A stretch of DNA of 64,000 nt from Tyto alba (GCF_018691265.1 NW_024881295.1:21938243-22002242), one strand, 5' to 3'. Shown: positions 14,201 through 27,120, counted from the first letter of the stretch. The notes: generated from the sequence alone by a model not told the origin. Made by a program: numbers and translations.

Positions 14201-16905
14201 AATGCTCATCAACGCCCTCTACTAAGCCAGAACTTCCCCACCTACTCCCACTGACAGCTTCCAGCTTTCCAAGACTAAGGAGCCCTTTACTACCAGAGCA
14301 CGCCCGATCACTCTGTGGGGCTGTCTTCTCCACTGTCTTCTGTCCTGCTAGTCATTGCCAGCCCCTGCTGGTATCAACGCTGATTTCATGTTCATTTCGA
14401 CCATAGGTTAAATTGTTACATTAACGGATTAAGCAGCTTCCAGCTTTTCTACCGTAAAGTCTGCTGGAGTCTTTTCATTAGCACCAATTAGCATCAGATC
14501 AGAGTTTATGACTGCATTCTCCTGGAGGTGTAAAAGGTGTGTCACACTCATTCTCTTCCTTTTTGGGATACTCAGCATGATCAGAGGGTCTCCTCTGTAG
14601 GAGAGCAGTAGCAGTTACATTCACTTCTCCAGAGGAGTTACAGGTCTTCTTTCCACTTGCGAGGCCCCTTTCATGCAGCGTGGCATTTCCGAGCCACTGG
14701 TGGGGCTCCTTCCCACCAAGCCAGATTCTCTGATTGCAGGATTCTCCAGAGAATTAAAATAGATTTTTTTTTTTTGCTTACAAGTCCTTAAAGAAACCAG
14801 CGTTTACTCTCCAGGAAACACTGGCTGTCCTGCCAGGGTAACCTGTCCATATAAGCCTGTATAAAGAACATATGCCACGCCACGAAGAGCACAGGAGAAA
14901 CACACGTTGCATGGTAGAGAGGGTAGATGCAGCAGAATTGGTTTCAGATGATCATTATTGTATTCAGCAACATACTTCAAGTGCCCTTTGCTGAAGGGGC
15001 CTATTAATAAACAGAGACGGAGGCCGTAATAAACTAAAGAGCAACTGCTTCACCGTTCAGAGAGTAAATATAGTGCCCTGGGCAAGCAAGCGAGCTGGCT
15101 CAGTAACAGAGAGCTCAGCACAGACCTATGAGGACCACTGATAATTCTGCTTATCACAAAGAGCAAAGTCAGGATGATGGGAGAAAATAAGGAAGAAGAA
15201 ATGCGAAAGAGAAGGCAGCCACAGAAAGCTGAGCTTTATAGCAAGGGTGTGCGTTGCCCTGTGACCCTGTCTGTGTATAGTTAGAGGGCAAGGAGTCACA
15301 TACCCTATTAAAAATCTCTTTAAAGACCTAGATCCTTTCTCTGTAACCTCAGCTTGTAATGAAGTAAGGTCATAAATGACAAATGTGGTTCAGGAAAATT
15401 TTCTCAAAGTTTTCATTAAACATGAGGAGCAATAAAACATTATGAAAGGACCCCCAAGCATTGTTTCTGTTGTAAACCGCAGGCGGTTTACTTCTCAGAG
15501 ATTGCTTATCAGTTATTCTTTTTTCCCACAAAGCAGATCATTGGCTTCTCAAGCATCTGCACATAGCTCAAAACCTTGGAGCATTTCATGGTGAAAGCCC
15601 TGTCTCCTTTGAAAACTCCGAAGCAGTAATGAGAAAAGACAAAACAGACACCCTTCTCCTCTCAGCTTTCCTCTCACAGGGCTGAAATCAGGCTGCTGCC
15701 TTTGCAGCTGGAGGGAAATATATGGCGGGGAGGTGAAACCCCCTGAACAATCTGAAGAGCCCCTCACCTTCCTGAGAAGTGATAGTCTTCATCTTCATTA
15801 CTGCAGCCAGGAGCCTCTGGAGAGCAGTGGATTTCAGTAGCCAGAGGACTCCCATTTTTGTTCAAAGGGCGGGCAACTGAGGTGGATGAATGGGCCCCCG
15901 TGACCTTTCGCCGCCCAGATTTTCCGTTCGAGGAGTTGTATCAGTTTGCTGGGAATCTCACACTCGATGGCTCCGGCACTGCGTGTGACAGAGCTGTTAA
16001 CAGCTGATATCCCACCCAGGTACTATAAGATCCTCCGTGGGGGCACAGGGCTGTTTCCCGTGATCAAAGGCAGGTGCTCGAGGATCTTTGACTCCTGGAG
16101 AAAAGCACCAGTAAGAGCCTTATTTGAGTGCTGAATGAATATTCTGCTTACTTTTGCTTTACCTCTGGTAGCAACTATTTTTTTTTTTTTTTTTAACTGA
16201 AATCTTTGAGTACTTTTTTTTTGTAGTTGTCTCTATGTCCTCTGAATTCTTCTGCTACCTCTGTTTCAAAGCACCCGAATTACAGTGTCTCTCACAAGGT
16301 TTCCCAACTCTACCAGGTCTGGCTGAGATGGAGTTAATTTTCTCCCCGGCAGCCCATACAGTGCTGTGTTTTGGATTTCTGTCCAAAACAGTGCTGATAA
16401 CGCGCTGGTGTTTTCGCTATCGCTGAGCGGCGCTCGCACAGGGTCAAGGCTCCCCCTATTTCCACTCTGCCCCACGGCGAGTGGGCTGGTGGGGGGCAAG
16501 AGGCTGGGGTGGGACAGCTGCCCCAAACTGACCGCAAGGACATTCCGTAGGGTGTAACATCCCCCTCAGCCCTAAAAACCGGGCGGGAAGGGGGGAGATT
16601 GCAAAGCTGCTGTCGCTGTGGGACTAGCTGGTCAGCCCGCGGGTGGGAGGTGGCGAGTGATTGCCCCCGCATCACCTGTGGGGTTTCTTCTTTCCTGATT
16701 AAGGCGTCTTGAGCTCAACCCAGCCTTCTCTCGCACCGATATATTTGGATCTTTCTACCGCGCCCGGCCCTTAAACCCGCTGGCCGCGGCTGACTTTCTG
16801 ACTTTTCAGTGCCACCTACTTGCACTTAAATAGCAGCGGGAAAACGGGATTTTTAAGCCCCTTCCCACCTCGGCACCGCGTCCCCTCAGCCCGGGGAGCC
16901 GAGCC
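11291..16905. other. Intergenic sequence, no gene recognised
   Basis: Mostly unique sequence with homopolymers at 12491-12508 (T18) and 13630-13651 (A22). The part at about 13690-14150 is GC-rich with a 148-codon ORF of low-complexity Ser/Arg/Pro/Gly composition, which I do not accept as a gene. A short perfect inverted repeat lies at 15472-15491. Confidence 0.55.
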
Positions 16906-16953
16906 GAGGGGCGTGGCGAGGGGCGTGGCGAGGGGCGTGGCGAGGGGCGGGGC
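16906..16953. repeat. 12 bp GC tandem repeat, about four copies
   Basis: Unit GAGGGGCGTGGC at 16906, 16918 and 16930, with a variant fourth copy. It resembles a run of GC/KLF-type boxes and lies just left of a larger minisatellite. Confidence 0.85.
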
Positions 16954-17035
16954 CGGCGGAGGCCGCGGGCGCCGGGTGCCCTCTGCCGGCCGCCGGGGCC
17001 CTGCGCCGTGGGGGGGGGGGGGGGCGGAGCGCGGC

Positions 17036-17815
17036 CGTGGGTGCCGTGGGGTGCCGTGGGGTGCAGTGCCCGGGGGCGAGCCGGCCGTGGGGTGCAATGG
17101 GGTACAGTGGGGTGCAGTGGGGTGCCGTGGGGTGCAGTGCCCGGGGGCGAGCCGGCCGTGGGGTGCCGTGGGGTGCAGTGCCCGGGGGCGAGCCGGCCGT
17201 GGGGTGCAGTGGGGTGCCGTGGGGTGCAGTGCCCGGGGGCGAGCCGGCCGTGGGGTGCAGTGGGGTGCCGTGGGGTGCAGTGCCCGGGGGCGAGCCGGCC
17301 GTGGGGTGCCGTGGGGTGCCGTGGGGTGCAGTGCCCGGGGGCGAGCCGGCCGTGGGGTGCCGTGGGGTGCCGTGGGGTGCAGTGTCCGGGGGCGAGCCGG
17401 CCGTGGGGTGCAGTGGGGTGCCGTGGGGTGCAGTGCCCGGGGGCGAGCCGGCCGTGGGGTGCAGTGGGGTGCCGTGGCTGCCGTGGGTGCCATGGGGTGC
17501 AGTGGGTGCCGTGGGTGCCGTGGGGTGCAGTGTCCGGGGACGAGCCGGCCGTGGGGCGCCATGGGGTGCCGTGGCTGCCGTGGGTGCCATGGGGTGCAGT
17601 GGGTGTCGTGGGTGCCGTGGGGTGCAGTGCCTGGGGGTGAGCCGGCCATGGGGTGCCATGGGGTGCCGTGAGTGCCATGGGGTGCAGTGGGTGCCGTGGG
17701 TGCCATGGGGTGCAGTGGGTGCCGTGGGTGCCGTGGGGTGCAGTGCGTGCCGTGGGGTGCCATGCTCAGGAGTGAGGCAGCCGTGGGTGCCGTGCCCGGG
17801 GGCGAGGCGGCCGCA
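17036..17815. repeat. GC minisatellite with higher-order structure on a 10 bp base unit
   Basis: The base unit is GTGGGGTGCC or GTGGGGTGCA. Runs of one to five such units are separated by a recurring block, GTGCCCGGGGGCGAGCCGGC, giving periods of about 41, 51 and 71 bp. From about 17460 the units shorten to 9 bp (GTGGGTGCC) and blocks become rarer. A G15 run precedes it (17010-17024). Every frame is largely open because the unit has few stop triplets, which explains ORFs of 200-414 codons on both strands. Confidence 0.9.
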
Positions 17816-18515
17816 GTCCCGCTGGTAGAAAAATATTTCCTTCCTTCACACCCCACCTGGGACACTGCTACTCCACGGGCTGGGTGGGAAAATCTGGCTG
17901 AGGGAGGACTTGATTTTTTCAGGAGACTGAGCGCCCCCGACCCAGTCTTCTGTATTTTGGTTGGAGTGGTGGAAACGCATTGCTTTGGAAAATCCCTTCT
18001 TTTCTCTTTCACATCCACATCACTATTTCCTTCTCCTTCCACCCACTGCCTATTTTCCACTCAGCTCTCTTTCGTTTCCTCTTGTGTCGGGATTCAGAAC
18101 ATTTCATCCCTTTTATCCACCTTTCTCAATAATACCAGACCACCTCCCATCTTGTGGTGCCCTCCCCCTGCTTCACACGGTCTCTTTTACCCCCTTTGTT
18201 TTATCTGTCCACGTCGTGCACCCCTATTTCCATATTTTAGCGGGCGGCATAGAGGGTGAGAGGTGGAGAGCATGACAGATTCGGGCAAGCGGCACAGCTG
18301 GGGGGATTGCAGGGATGTGGGGGAAGGATCCCCAGCTGCTTTGGTTCCTCCCTGCCAGTGTTTTGACACTAGTGGGGCACACACGCGTGAAGGGTTAAAA
18401 CAAACACGCTAGGAGAGAGGTGCTCATCGCAAGGCTGGGTGGTGAGCCACCACCATCAGCGTCTCTAGGCCTTGCCACCATGCACACACAGTTGTTCATT
18501 ATATTAATTTAAAGC

Positions 18516-18548
<33 letters not shown>

Positions 18549-21500
18549 AAAAACAACCCACCCTAATGGGATTTGCTTTTCTCGTCACCCTCCGCTACAT
18601 GCTGTTGCCTCCCACGGCCTGCGCCAGCCCACCCCGCGCCCCTCGGCTTTCACCCACCCTGCTAAGCTACGCACACACACGCCGGGGTCAAAGCAACACT
18701 GAGAGGAAATAAAGGAGCCAGGGAGAGAGGTGAGGAAATGGGATCCCGTAGGACAAGGGTCATTAAAAAAAAGAGGAGAGGGTATTCCGAGCCCAGGGGA
18801 AGCCGGGAGGAGGAGGGAGATGTGGCTAGCAAAGGAGCACTGGCTCACCGGCACACGAGAGAGCAGGGCTCTGCTGTGTGGGGACTCCCCGTCACGTAAC
18901 TTTTTATAGGAGAGGACCGGCAAATAATCTGGTACGTGCAGGTGAAGCGTGGCTGAGCCTTCACTGATGCCTCCCGCAGGCTCCTTCCAGACCTGCCTTT
19001 ATTATCACCACCACCCGTGAGCTCCGGCGGAGGCCTGCTGTGGTCTGCAGGAGGGGGGCAGATGAGGGATATTTGGGTGTGGAAGGAGCACCCGCAGAGC
19101 GACGAGGAGAGCTTTGCTCCAGCAGCACCGGGATGGGGCTGTGACCGAAACCCTGCCCTGGGCGGGAGCAGCCCGGTAGCAGCCGCGCTCTCGGTGAGTG
19201 CGTGAATTGCTCTCCGTGGTTTTCAGGCTGTCCCTGAGCACCCAGAGGGACGGGATTTTTTGTCTCAGAGACCAGACACGGTATTATGAACTATAGTAAG
19301 CCCTTCGTCGTAACCATACTTCACACCTTTCCCCCCCCCCCCCCCCCCCCGTGACATTACTACAAGTTTGAATGTATTTTTATAAGAGCTTGGAATAAAA
19401 AAAAAAAAAGGGGGAATAAAGTGACTTTTTTGTCTTTAATGAGCTCACACACCAGAGGCAGTACGCTGTCCAAGTACAAATGGGAAGAACTGCAGATGCC
19501 TCTCGGACTCGTGGCCTCCTGCACCCCAAAACCACACGTCTGTGTCCGGAAAGGCCTGTGCACCAGCGCAGCCCGGGGTTAAGGGTACTTAAGCCGCCTG
19601 GTATGCCTTTGCATGGGCCTTAGTTCCAGGCTTAGCTCGGGGGTGCCGAGTCCCCGTGGGGCTGGACTGCTGCTCCCTGGCTTGGCTCCCCGGGGCGGGC
19701 AGGGGGTGGCAGCGCTGCCTGGAGGGGTCTGCTCCCGTCCCCGCCTGCTGCCTCCACGAATGGGTCTTAGCACCGAGCAAATCCCGCTTCCCTGTGAGCA
19801 AAAGCCCCGAACAGCAGAGGCTCTGACGTACAGGGCAGCGCGGGGGCCGTTAAATAACAGCCTTTACGGCTCATTATTTGCACAGGCAGGAGAAATCAGG
19901 AAGGCAAAGCGCATTGCAGGAAACGCTGATGCAGGCGGGTTTGCCCCGGCCTGGCCGGCACAGTAAGGAAGAGAAAAGAAGAATTTACGAGGCGCGGGTC
20001 CAGCGCGGGTTTGCTGCGGAGATCTGGCACACGTGCACAGGTGGCCGAAGGGCAACAGTCTGCACTTCACAGAGCAGGACCATTCCCCTCAGTCTCCCAG
20101 ACCCCTTTTCCAGTTCCATTTGAAGTGAACTAGGAGGGCAGAGCAGTGTTGGAATTCAGACAGACTCTCCTCGTGTGTATAAAGACGCATTTAGGTGGCG
20201 AACTTTGGACGCCAAAGAATTAAACCAAGGCCGGTGCATGGGAAAGCGGGAGCAGCGCACGCCGGGAGCAGCGGCACGCCTCTGCATACACCTTGTCAGG
20301 GTGTCGTGTGTCCCCCCCCCGTCCCAATTTTAAGAGCCATACCCACCCTGAACACACCAGGTTGGCCGAGGTGAGCACCCTCAAAGATTCCTTCTGGCCC
20401 AGAAAGAGCTGGACTGGCCCCAGCTTGGTGACGGTGGTTTGTAGCAGGTGCTCAGGCTGGTGCTCTCCAGGCACTGGCGTTACCGCAGCTCCGGTGGGTT
20501 TGTGCTACAGGAGAGACCTGTCTGACCTCGGCTCCGCAGCGGGCAGGTCTCTCCCAGCTTCGTGCTTCGCTGCACTTAGTAATTTTCGAGCGAGCTCAGA
20601 GCAAGGGGGGATGAATTCCCCGTGACCAGCTGTGCCAGTGGAAGATGCACGCGTGGACCGTCCTGGCCTCCTGCTAGGCAGTGAGAGCTCCACTGGGTTT
20701 CAGTAGAACGCCTACCAAGTTAAATCTAACTGGTCTCAGGAGTATTTACAAGTGGATACGCAGATAAATGACTGATCCGAGACGTAACCCAGGAAATGGC
20801 TGTACTTGCAGAACCTTCCTTGGTGTTGGGCAGCCTGGAGGCCAGAGCTGGGCCACTGATGGTGTTGGATTCTCTAAGACCATTCTCATCCTTTTACCTG
20901 TTGGGTAAAACCCCTCACTGTTTCCTCTCGCAAGGCATCGTAGGCTCCATTAGAAGCATCCCTGATTAAATTGAGAAACTATTTTCCCCTCCTGGGAAAA
21001 AATGGCCAGAAAGTACATTCTCCAACTACAATGCATTTTTAATCTGTTTTGGTCTTGGACAACGGAATGACAAATATTTTTTACAGTATTATAGATAAGT
21101 TTTACAGATAAGTTTTACAAGACAAAAGAAACAAAAATAGAAGACACCATAACACAATAAAACCATGGAGAAATTGTGCTCTAGTTAATCAAGCTCTTCT
21201 GGATTTATAGCTGTTTCTGAGATTAGATCATTCACTAACATCTCTTCCTTTTATCATGACCCAGAAAACTCCCCCTTTCCAGTAGAGCACCTAACCACGC
21301 CATTACCTTTCGGCATATGTTTAAAAAGCTTGAAGTTTAACAGGACACACCATTTTAATTTAAACACGGGCTTAATTGGTTTGTTGAACAGGCACAAGCA
21401 TTACAGCTTCGATTGATTTGGCTGAGCTGGGGTCTCAGCCAGTCCAAGGCAGCGAGGAGAAAGGTCCCACGACCTCTCGTTGCCGAAAGTTTCACATCTA

Positions 21501-21748
21501 CGTAGAAATTCGCAGCAACAGTCTCCGCGATACCCTCCGAATATTCCAGGGATTCCTGAGACAGAAGGCTGGAAAACCAAGCCCGTGGGAAGGGGCTTCT
21601 GCCTGGCTGCTGGCACTCGCGGGTGGGACAAGCTTCCTGCGCTGCCCGCCGGTGCGTGTCCGGCGCGGGCCCCTCGGTGGATCACGGCGCGTTTCCAGCA
21701 GCCACCCGTCAGGCACCGAAGGCGACGTGCGGCCCCACGCTGCCGGCC
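17816..21748. other. Intergenic sequence, no gene recognised
   Basis: Unique sequence of mixed composition between the two minisatellites, with A28 at 18520 and C20 at 19331-19350. No coding exon or RNA gene is seen. The AT-rich part at about 20980-21420 resembles 3' UTR sequence but has no clear link to HIPK2. Confidence 0.55.
18520..18547. repeat. A28 run
   Basis: A homopolymer following GCCTTT in intergenic sequence. I checked the upstream sequence for a retrocopy and saw none. Confidence 0.9.
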
Positions 21749-22611
21749 CCCCAGCACAGCCCCCAGCACAGCACAGCCCCCAGCACAGCCCCCCAGCACA
21801 GCACAGCCCCCCAGCACAGCCCCCCAAGCACAGCACAGCCCCCCCAGCACAGCCCCCCCAGCACAGCACAGCCCCCCAGCACAGCACAGCCCCCCCAGCA
21901 CAGCCCCCCAGCACAGCACAGCCCCCCCGCACAGCCCCCCAGCACAGCACAGCCCCCCCAGCACAGCACAGCCCCCAGCACAGCCCCCCCAGCACAGCAC
22001 AGCCCCCCACACGCACAGCCCCCAGCACAGCACAGCCCCCCAGCACAGCCCCCCCAGCACAGCACAGCCCCCCAGCACAGCCCCCCCAGCACAGCACAGC
22101 CCCCCAGCACAGCACAGCCCCCCCGCACAGCCCCCCAGCACAGCACAGCCCCCCCAGCATAGCACAGCCCCCCAGCACAGCCCCCCCAGCATAGCACAGC
22201 CCCCCAGCACAGCCCCCCAGCACAGCACAGCCCCCCCAGCATAGCACAGCCCCCAGCACAGCCCCCCAGCACAGCACAGCCCCCCCAGCATAGCACAGCC
22301 CCCCAGCACAGCCCCCCAGCACAGCACAGCCCCCCAGCACAGCACAGCCCCCCCAGCACATCCCCCCAGCCCACCAGCCCCCCAGCACAGCACAGCACAG
22401 CCCCCCAGCACAGCCCCCCCAGCACAGCCCCCCAGCACAGCCCCCCCACACAGCCCCCCAGCACAGCACAGCCCCCCCCAGCACAGCACAGCCCCCCAGC
22501 ACAGCGCACCCCCAGCACAGCGCACCCCCCCAGCACAGCCCCCCCAGCACAGCACAGCCCCCCAGCACAGCACACCCCCCCAGCGCACCCCCCCCAGCAC
22601 AGCCCCCCCGC
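21749..22611. repeat. C-rich CAGCACAGCCCCC minisatellite
   Basis: About 860 bp of interleaved CAGCACAGCCCCCC and CAGCACAGCACAGCCCCC units with varying C-run length. A few CAGCATAGCACAG variants lie in the right half. The minus strand is rich in G-runs. Long ORFs of repetitive Cys/Gly/Ala (minus) or Pro/Gln/His/Ser (plus) here are repeat translations. Confidence 0.92.
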
Positions 22612-23304
22612 GCAGCCCCCCGGCCGTCCCCAGGGGCGGGGGGGCCGGAGCCGGGGCCGAACCCCGCGGGGGGGGGGGGGGGGGGGAGGGTCAAGCCAGG
22701 ACGCGGGGCGGCTCTTCCCGCGCGGGGGGGGCCACCCGCCGCCTCCCAGGTGACACCGTGGGGTACGCGGGGAGGTCCCGCTGCCCCCACGCCTCCCACC
22801 CGCGCCGTCCGCAGGGTGGAAACCGGGCCCAGCCCGCAGGGCAGGCGCCGCTCCCGGCAGCACGGGGGGGGGGGGCGCGGGGGGGGGGCGGGGGGGTGTG
22901 TGTGAGCAGCTTCGTGGCTGTGTCAGCCCCTTCCGTGGCGAAGGGAGGAGCAGATGAACGGGGGGCTCGGGCGTGGGGAGGAGAGGAACCGGGGGGATGT
23001 TCGCAGCCGGAGCCCACGCGCCCACGGGCCCCTCGGGACGCCGGGGGGGCAGCGGGGGGGGGGGGGCGCTGTGCTCCGGTGAAGCCCCGGCGGGATCCAG
23101 GTGCTTTTCTGCCCGGGGGGGGGGAAAAAAAAAAAAAAAACGCCTCTCGGAAATCTAAACGTGTCACGCCTCAAAGGAAAAACTGTTATTACCGGTGCCG
23201 TTAGCGCTGTTTTTCCAGCAGAGCGAGGAGATGAAATAATAGTGACTGGAGAGTAACCGGCTGCTCGGCCCAGACTTCAACTACCGAGGAGACGTACAGA
23301 CACG
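22612..23304. other. GC-rich, CpG-containing sequence just past the HIPK2 3' end
   Basis: Non-array GC-rich sequence with several G-runs of 10 or more. CpGs are frequent between about 22690 and 23060. It could be a CpG island, but no promoter element or first exon is recognisable. Confidence 0.4.
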
Positions 23305-23335
23305 CGAACTTTGCGGTGACTTAAAACAGTTTAAT
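23305..23335 (-). terminator. Candidate distal polyadenylation site of HIPK2
   Basis: On the minus strand ATTAAA (23330-23335) is followed about 15-20 nt later by a likely cleavage region near 23314, then by a GT-rich stretch (GTTCGCGTGTCTGT) that fits a downstream element. Beyond it the sequence turns from AT-rich to GC-rich and repetitive. No cDNA was available to confirm it. Confidence 0.4.
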
Positions 23336-24719
23336 GTAATTCCAAGACAAAGTGTGATTACATTTCTACACATATACAATATGCATATGTGAGTTTACAA
23401 ATTCTGATTAATAACTCGTTTCACCTCAGAGACCGAAAAAATGATCAAAAAGAAACCGTGAATAACAAGCTATAACATAGTTCACCACAACGGGACCTCC
23501 TTTCTCACCCTACAGTTAGTAATATTACAATTAAAATAACTATATTCTTCTATAATGTATTTTCTGTTAAAATCATCTCATAAATTTACAATGCTATTAT
23601 TAGTTTCCAAGACTAATATAAATTCACTCCATTTTTCTACAACGAAAATGATTATTAATTAGAAGCACACAACGTCATGATGAAAAACACAAGCATTTCT
23701 TTTTAGTAGCAAGAACTTGATTGGTTAAGAATTAGTTTTCTTGTAAAACATTCTAAAGCCAAGTAAAATATCCATTCTTATAACATACCTATAATATGAG
23801 ACTAAGGAATAGGTTACATATAGGTCTACAACACATCAGTTTGTTTTTGTTTTTTCTTTTAAAAGAAGAAAGACATATTACCAAAAGGGAAAAAAAAAAA
23901 AAAAAAAGAAAAAGAAAAGAAAGGAAAAAAGGAAAGAAAAAAAAAAAAAACAAAACAAAAAAGAAAACAGAAAGGGACAATTCACATAGGAAAAAAGCAG
24001 TACACAAGAAAATACTGTTGCACACAATAATTTTCACAAAGATTAACATGGATTAACACTCTTATTACAGAAACCGTACAGTGAAGGAACACAACGGCTC
24101 AGGGCTTTCGTGGGGTTACTGGGCTGAGATGATACTGTAGAGAAAGAACCACTCGAGATCCAGAGCTGGGGCAGGGGCATCTTTTCCCTTGCGATTGCGA
24201 TAGCGTTTCACAGCTTTTTTCCCTCCCTCTCTTCCCCTTGATAATGTTGGTGCAGTGTATATTAACTTCCACTTTCCATCCAGAGTGCACTGGGCTCGTG
24301 GGCAGTTGAAAGGCATAAAATATTCCCTCCATTCCCCCCTTCCTGCTTTTAAAAGGATTTTACAGCTCTTAAAAAAAAAAAAATGTTTCACCCGTTGGTT
24401 CGTTTTTAACTACCTGAAGTCTAGACTCTTCACCTTCCGAGATGCCCTTCTTTCTTCTCTCTTTCTCGCTCCCTCTCTTACTCTCTCTCTCTCTCACACA
24501 CACTCCTTTAATAAAGCTATTAATGACACTTCCTCTCCTTTCAGAAATTTGATTTGGTATGAAAGATACAGGCTACATTCTGGTTCTGCCCAAGTAGAAT
24601 CTGGTACCCGAAACGCCTCGATTGCTCTGCTGGTGAAACATGGGATGAGGAGATCCTTTTTTACACCTGAAATGGTTGTGCCCTGGAGTATCTGTGGAAG
24701 TTTAATTTTGAGAATACAG

Positions 24720-24722
<3 letters not shown>

Positions 24723-24766
<44 letters not shown>
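24723..24766. repeat. A30 followed by (TA)n
   Basis: A homopolymer of about 30 A runs straight into seven TA units. It would be (TA)n then poly-U in the HIPK2 transcript sense. Confidence 0.9.
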
Positions 24767-25184
24767 AAAGAAAAAATCAAACATATAAAGAGGGGAAAAT
24801 AGAAAAGCCAGAAGTGTTGTACGTAACCAGGTGAGGTGGAAGCACTGCAGAAGCGTTTTCTTTCCCCGCTGAGGGCAGAGGTGCTGTGTGTAACCGTCCA
24901 GATCCTACGGGATGTGCGGTGCCGGTGTCGGAAACCCCCTTCTTGCCTAACAAGCTGCAAGCCCGAGTGTTCCGCAAGACTCTGTGGCTCCTCCGCTTGA
25001 GCGTGCGGGTCTTTGGGGGCCTCTCCCCCCACCCCCCCCCCCCAGATCAGTGGCCCGGGTGGGTGCCGAGGGCAGCACAGCACGCTGGCAAGGGGGGGGC
25101 GACCCTCCCGGCTGGGCGTGTGGTCCGGTATCGCTTTGGTAATGGGGATGCCCAGGCGGGCACGGCAGCCCCAGAATGGGGCTG

Positions 25185-25247
25185 AGGGAGGAGGAGGAGG
25201 AGGAGGAGGAGGAGGAGGAGGAGGAGGAGGGGGGGGGGGGGTGTGTG
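25185..25247. repeat. (GGA)n tract with G-run and (GT)n
   Basis: About 15 GGA units run into a long G-run and then GTGTGTG. It lies within the putative HIPK2 3' UTR, so it would be (TCC)n and C-rich in the transcript. Confidence 0.9.
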
Positions 25248-25782
25248 CACCCCCCCGGCCCCGCGCTGATTGTACAGGAGCAGCCCAGGCGTCGCCGAGC
25301 GCTCCTCTTCGCTACCTCTGCCCTAAGGTGAGTGATGCAGCCCCGCCAGGCACGATGGACACGGGCAAGGAGCCCGGCCCAGAGCACCCGAGCTCCACGG
25401 CTGGAGCCTGGTTCTTCGGATGCGCGCACACATATTTTTAAATGCCAATTCCTGTACTTTCACGACCTCGAAGTCCCATTTTGCCCAGCAGACATTTATA
25501 CCGCGTTCATTGATTACCCAAGTGAAAGAATACGACAGGCAAAACTAGACAGCTAAGTGAGACCAGGGAGGGGGGAATGTGATATATCAAAATGCAAAGT
25601 ACAGGGAAACAGCATTGACGGGAACTGGCATGGGCTGAGAAAACAGAGCTCACAAGGAGATGGTCAGTGAACTTTGTATTTTGTTTACTGGTTCAAAACA
25701 TTTCGGTGGTGGTAAGCATCGTTTGTAAGAAAGGGTTGAACAGATGGAAGCCAAATTACAGCATTGCCTCTGAGTGGCTGTC

Positions 25783-25866
25783 TCACACGCACACCCACAC
25801 ACCCACACCCACACACACCCCCACACACACCACACCCCCCCCACCCTCCCCCCCCATGCCCCCACC
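25783..25866. repeat. CA/CCCACA-rich microsatellite
   Basis: Irregular CACACC, CACACA and CCCC repeats, within the putative 3' UTR. Confidence 0.85.
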
Positions 25867-27120
25867 CCTCAAATAAAACAAGCATTCCCTAACTCAGGAA
25901 TTAATCATTTGGCTAATGATTTATCAACAGTACAATACAATCCTTCCTTTGAATATCCTTCATTCTCCTGACGCAGATATCTTCATCCAGATGAGGATCC
26001 TACATAGAACAGTGAATTTAGTATTGTGCTCCCTGCTTCAACCCAAGGAGCCTGATCAAGTATGTCATTCCAACAACCGAACACACAAATAGCTTATCTG
26101 TTGGACTAAATCTTCAAAGTGGGTGGAGAGTTTTTTTGACCAGACTTTGGAATACAGTGGGTTACTTGATCTCTGGACTGACTTTCCAGCACTATGTTAT
26201 ATCTCAAAACAGAATATACACATTAAAGACACACTTGTACTGTTCTATTTTTAACGGGCAAAATTAAAAAGAGGCAGCTGTATTGAGTTTTTGAAGGTGT
26301 CACTTACAAACACAAGATTTCCCTTAAAAAGTACCAGTTTAAATGTAAACTATAAAACACTGTAATAACTATAAAATGTAGCCAGAAAACTGTTTAAGTA
26401 GCCACAGTCTATTATTCAGTTCATATTGGTTTAAAATGTGACTCATTAAATATCTTCTAGAAGGCCAAAGCATTTTACAGTAGCTATAAACATATATACT
26501 TACATGTGCATTTTAACATCACAATTGATTAAAATACATAAAAGAGTAATCTATTCCTTGGTTTAATTTTTTTTTTTTCTTTTTAAAGATTCACTGTCTT
26601 CAGAATTCACTCAAGCAACAATGACCAGGGTGGGCATTTATCGCTATTCCGCCCCTACGGAGTTCAGAGTCTTTGAATCAAAGTTCAAGCTGGCTACATG
26701 TTTTCAGAAAGGCTAAAACCAGGATGAATGCCCACATTTGAGGTAATTATTGCCATTAGGTCACAGTTTGTGTAATATAAGCGTATCTAAATCCTTCTTT
26801 AAAAAAAACGAAGGTATCCCACGGTACTGGGGGATACCCTTTGTAGCAATCAGAATCCAGAATCCTGATCAGTGGGTTTGCTTCCAAAGGAGCCAGTGGT
26901 CCCCGAGCACCAGGTGCTCCCGGGACAGCCACTGGCCAGCCTAGAGCTCAGGCAAGCAAGCCTGCAACAAGCCATTTTAAATTTAATTTTTTTTTTTTTA
27001 AGAAAAAGAAAACAAAAGAAAAATCAGAGGTGCCATAAAGTAGATGGGTAACATTTCTGATCAGAATTCCAGACCGAAGCTTTTCTATCTGTCTCATTCA
27101 TTTCCAAACGGTTTGCTGAA

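Noticed and set aside
16806..18060. ORFs up to 414 codons on the minus strand and 283 on the plus strand, rich in Pro/His/Thr/Ala or Gly/Val/Cys/Arg
   Set aside because: They are translations of a tandem array open in nearly all frames on both strands. There are no splice-supported exons or family motifs.
18260..18547. A processed retrocopy ending in the A28 run
   Set aside because: The upstream sequence gives no recognisable coding remnant, and no flanking target duplication is evident.
21401..23025. ORFs of 250-438 codons, Cys/Gly/Ala-rich or Pro/Gln/His/Ser-rich
   Set aside because: They are repeat translations of the CAGCACAGCCCCC array and its flanks.
1..23300. A neighbouring gene such as CLEC2L, expected downstream of HIPK2 in mammals
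   Set aside because: I found no C-type lectin exon or other conserved exon in this interval on either strand.
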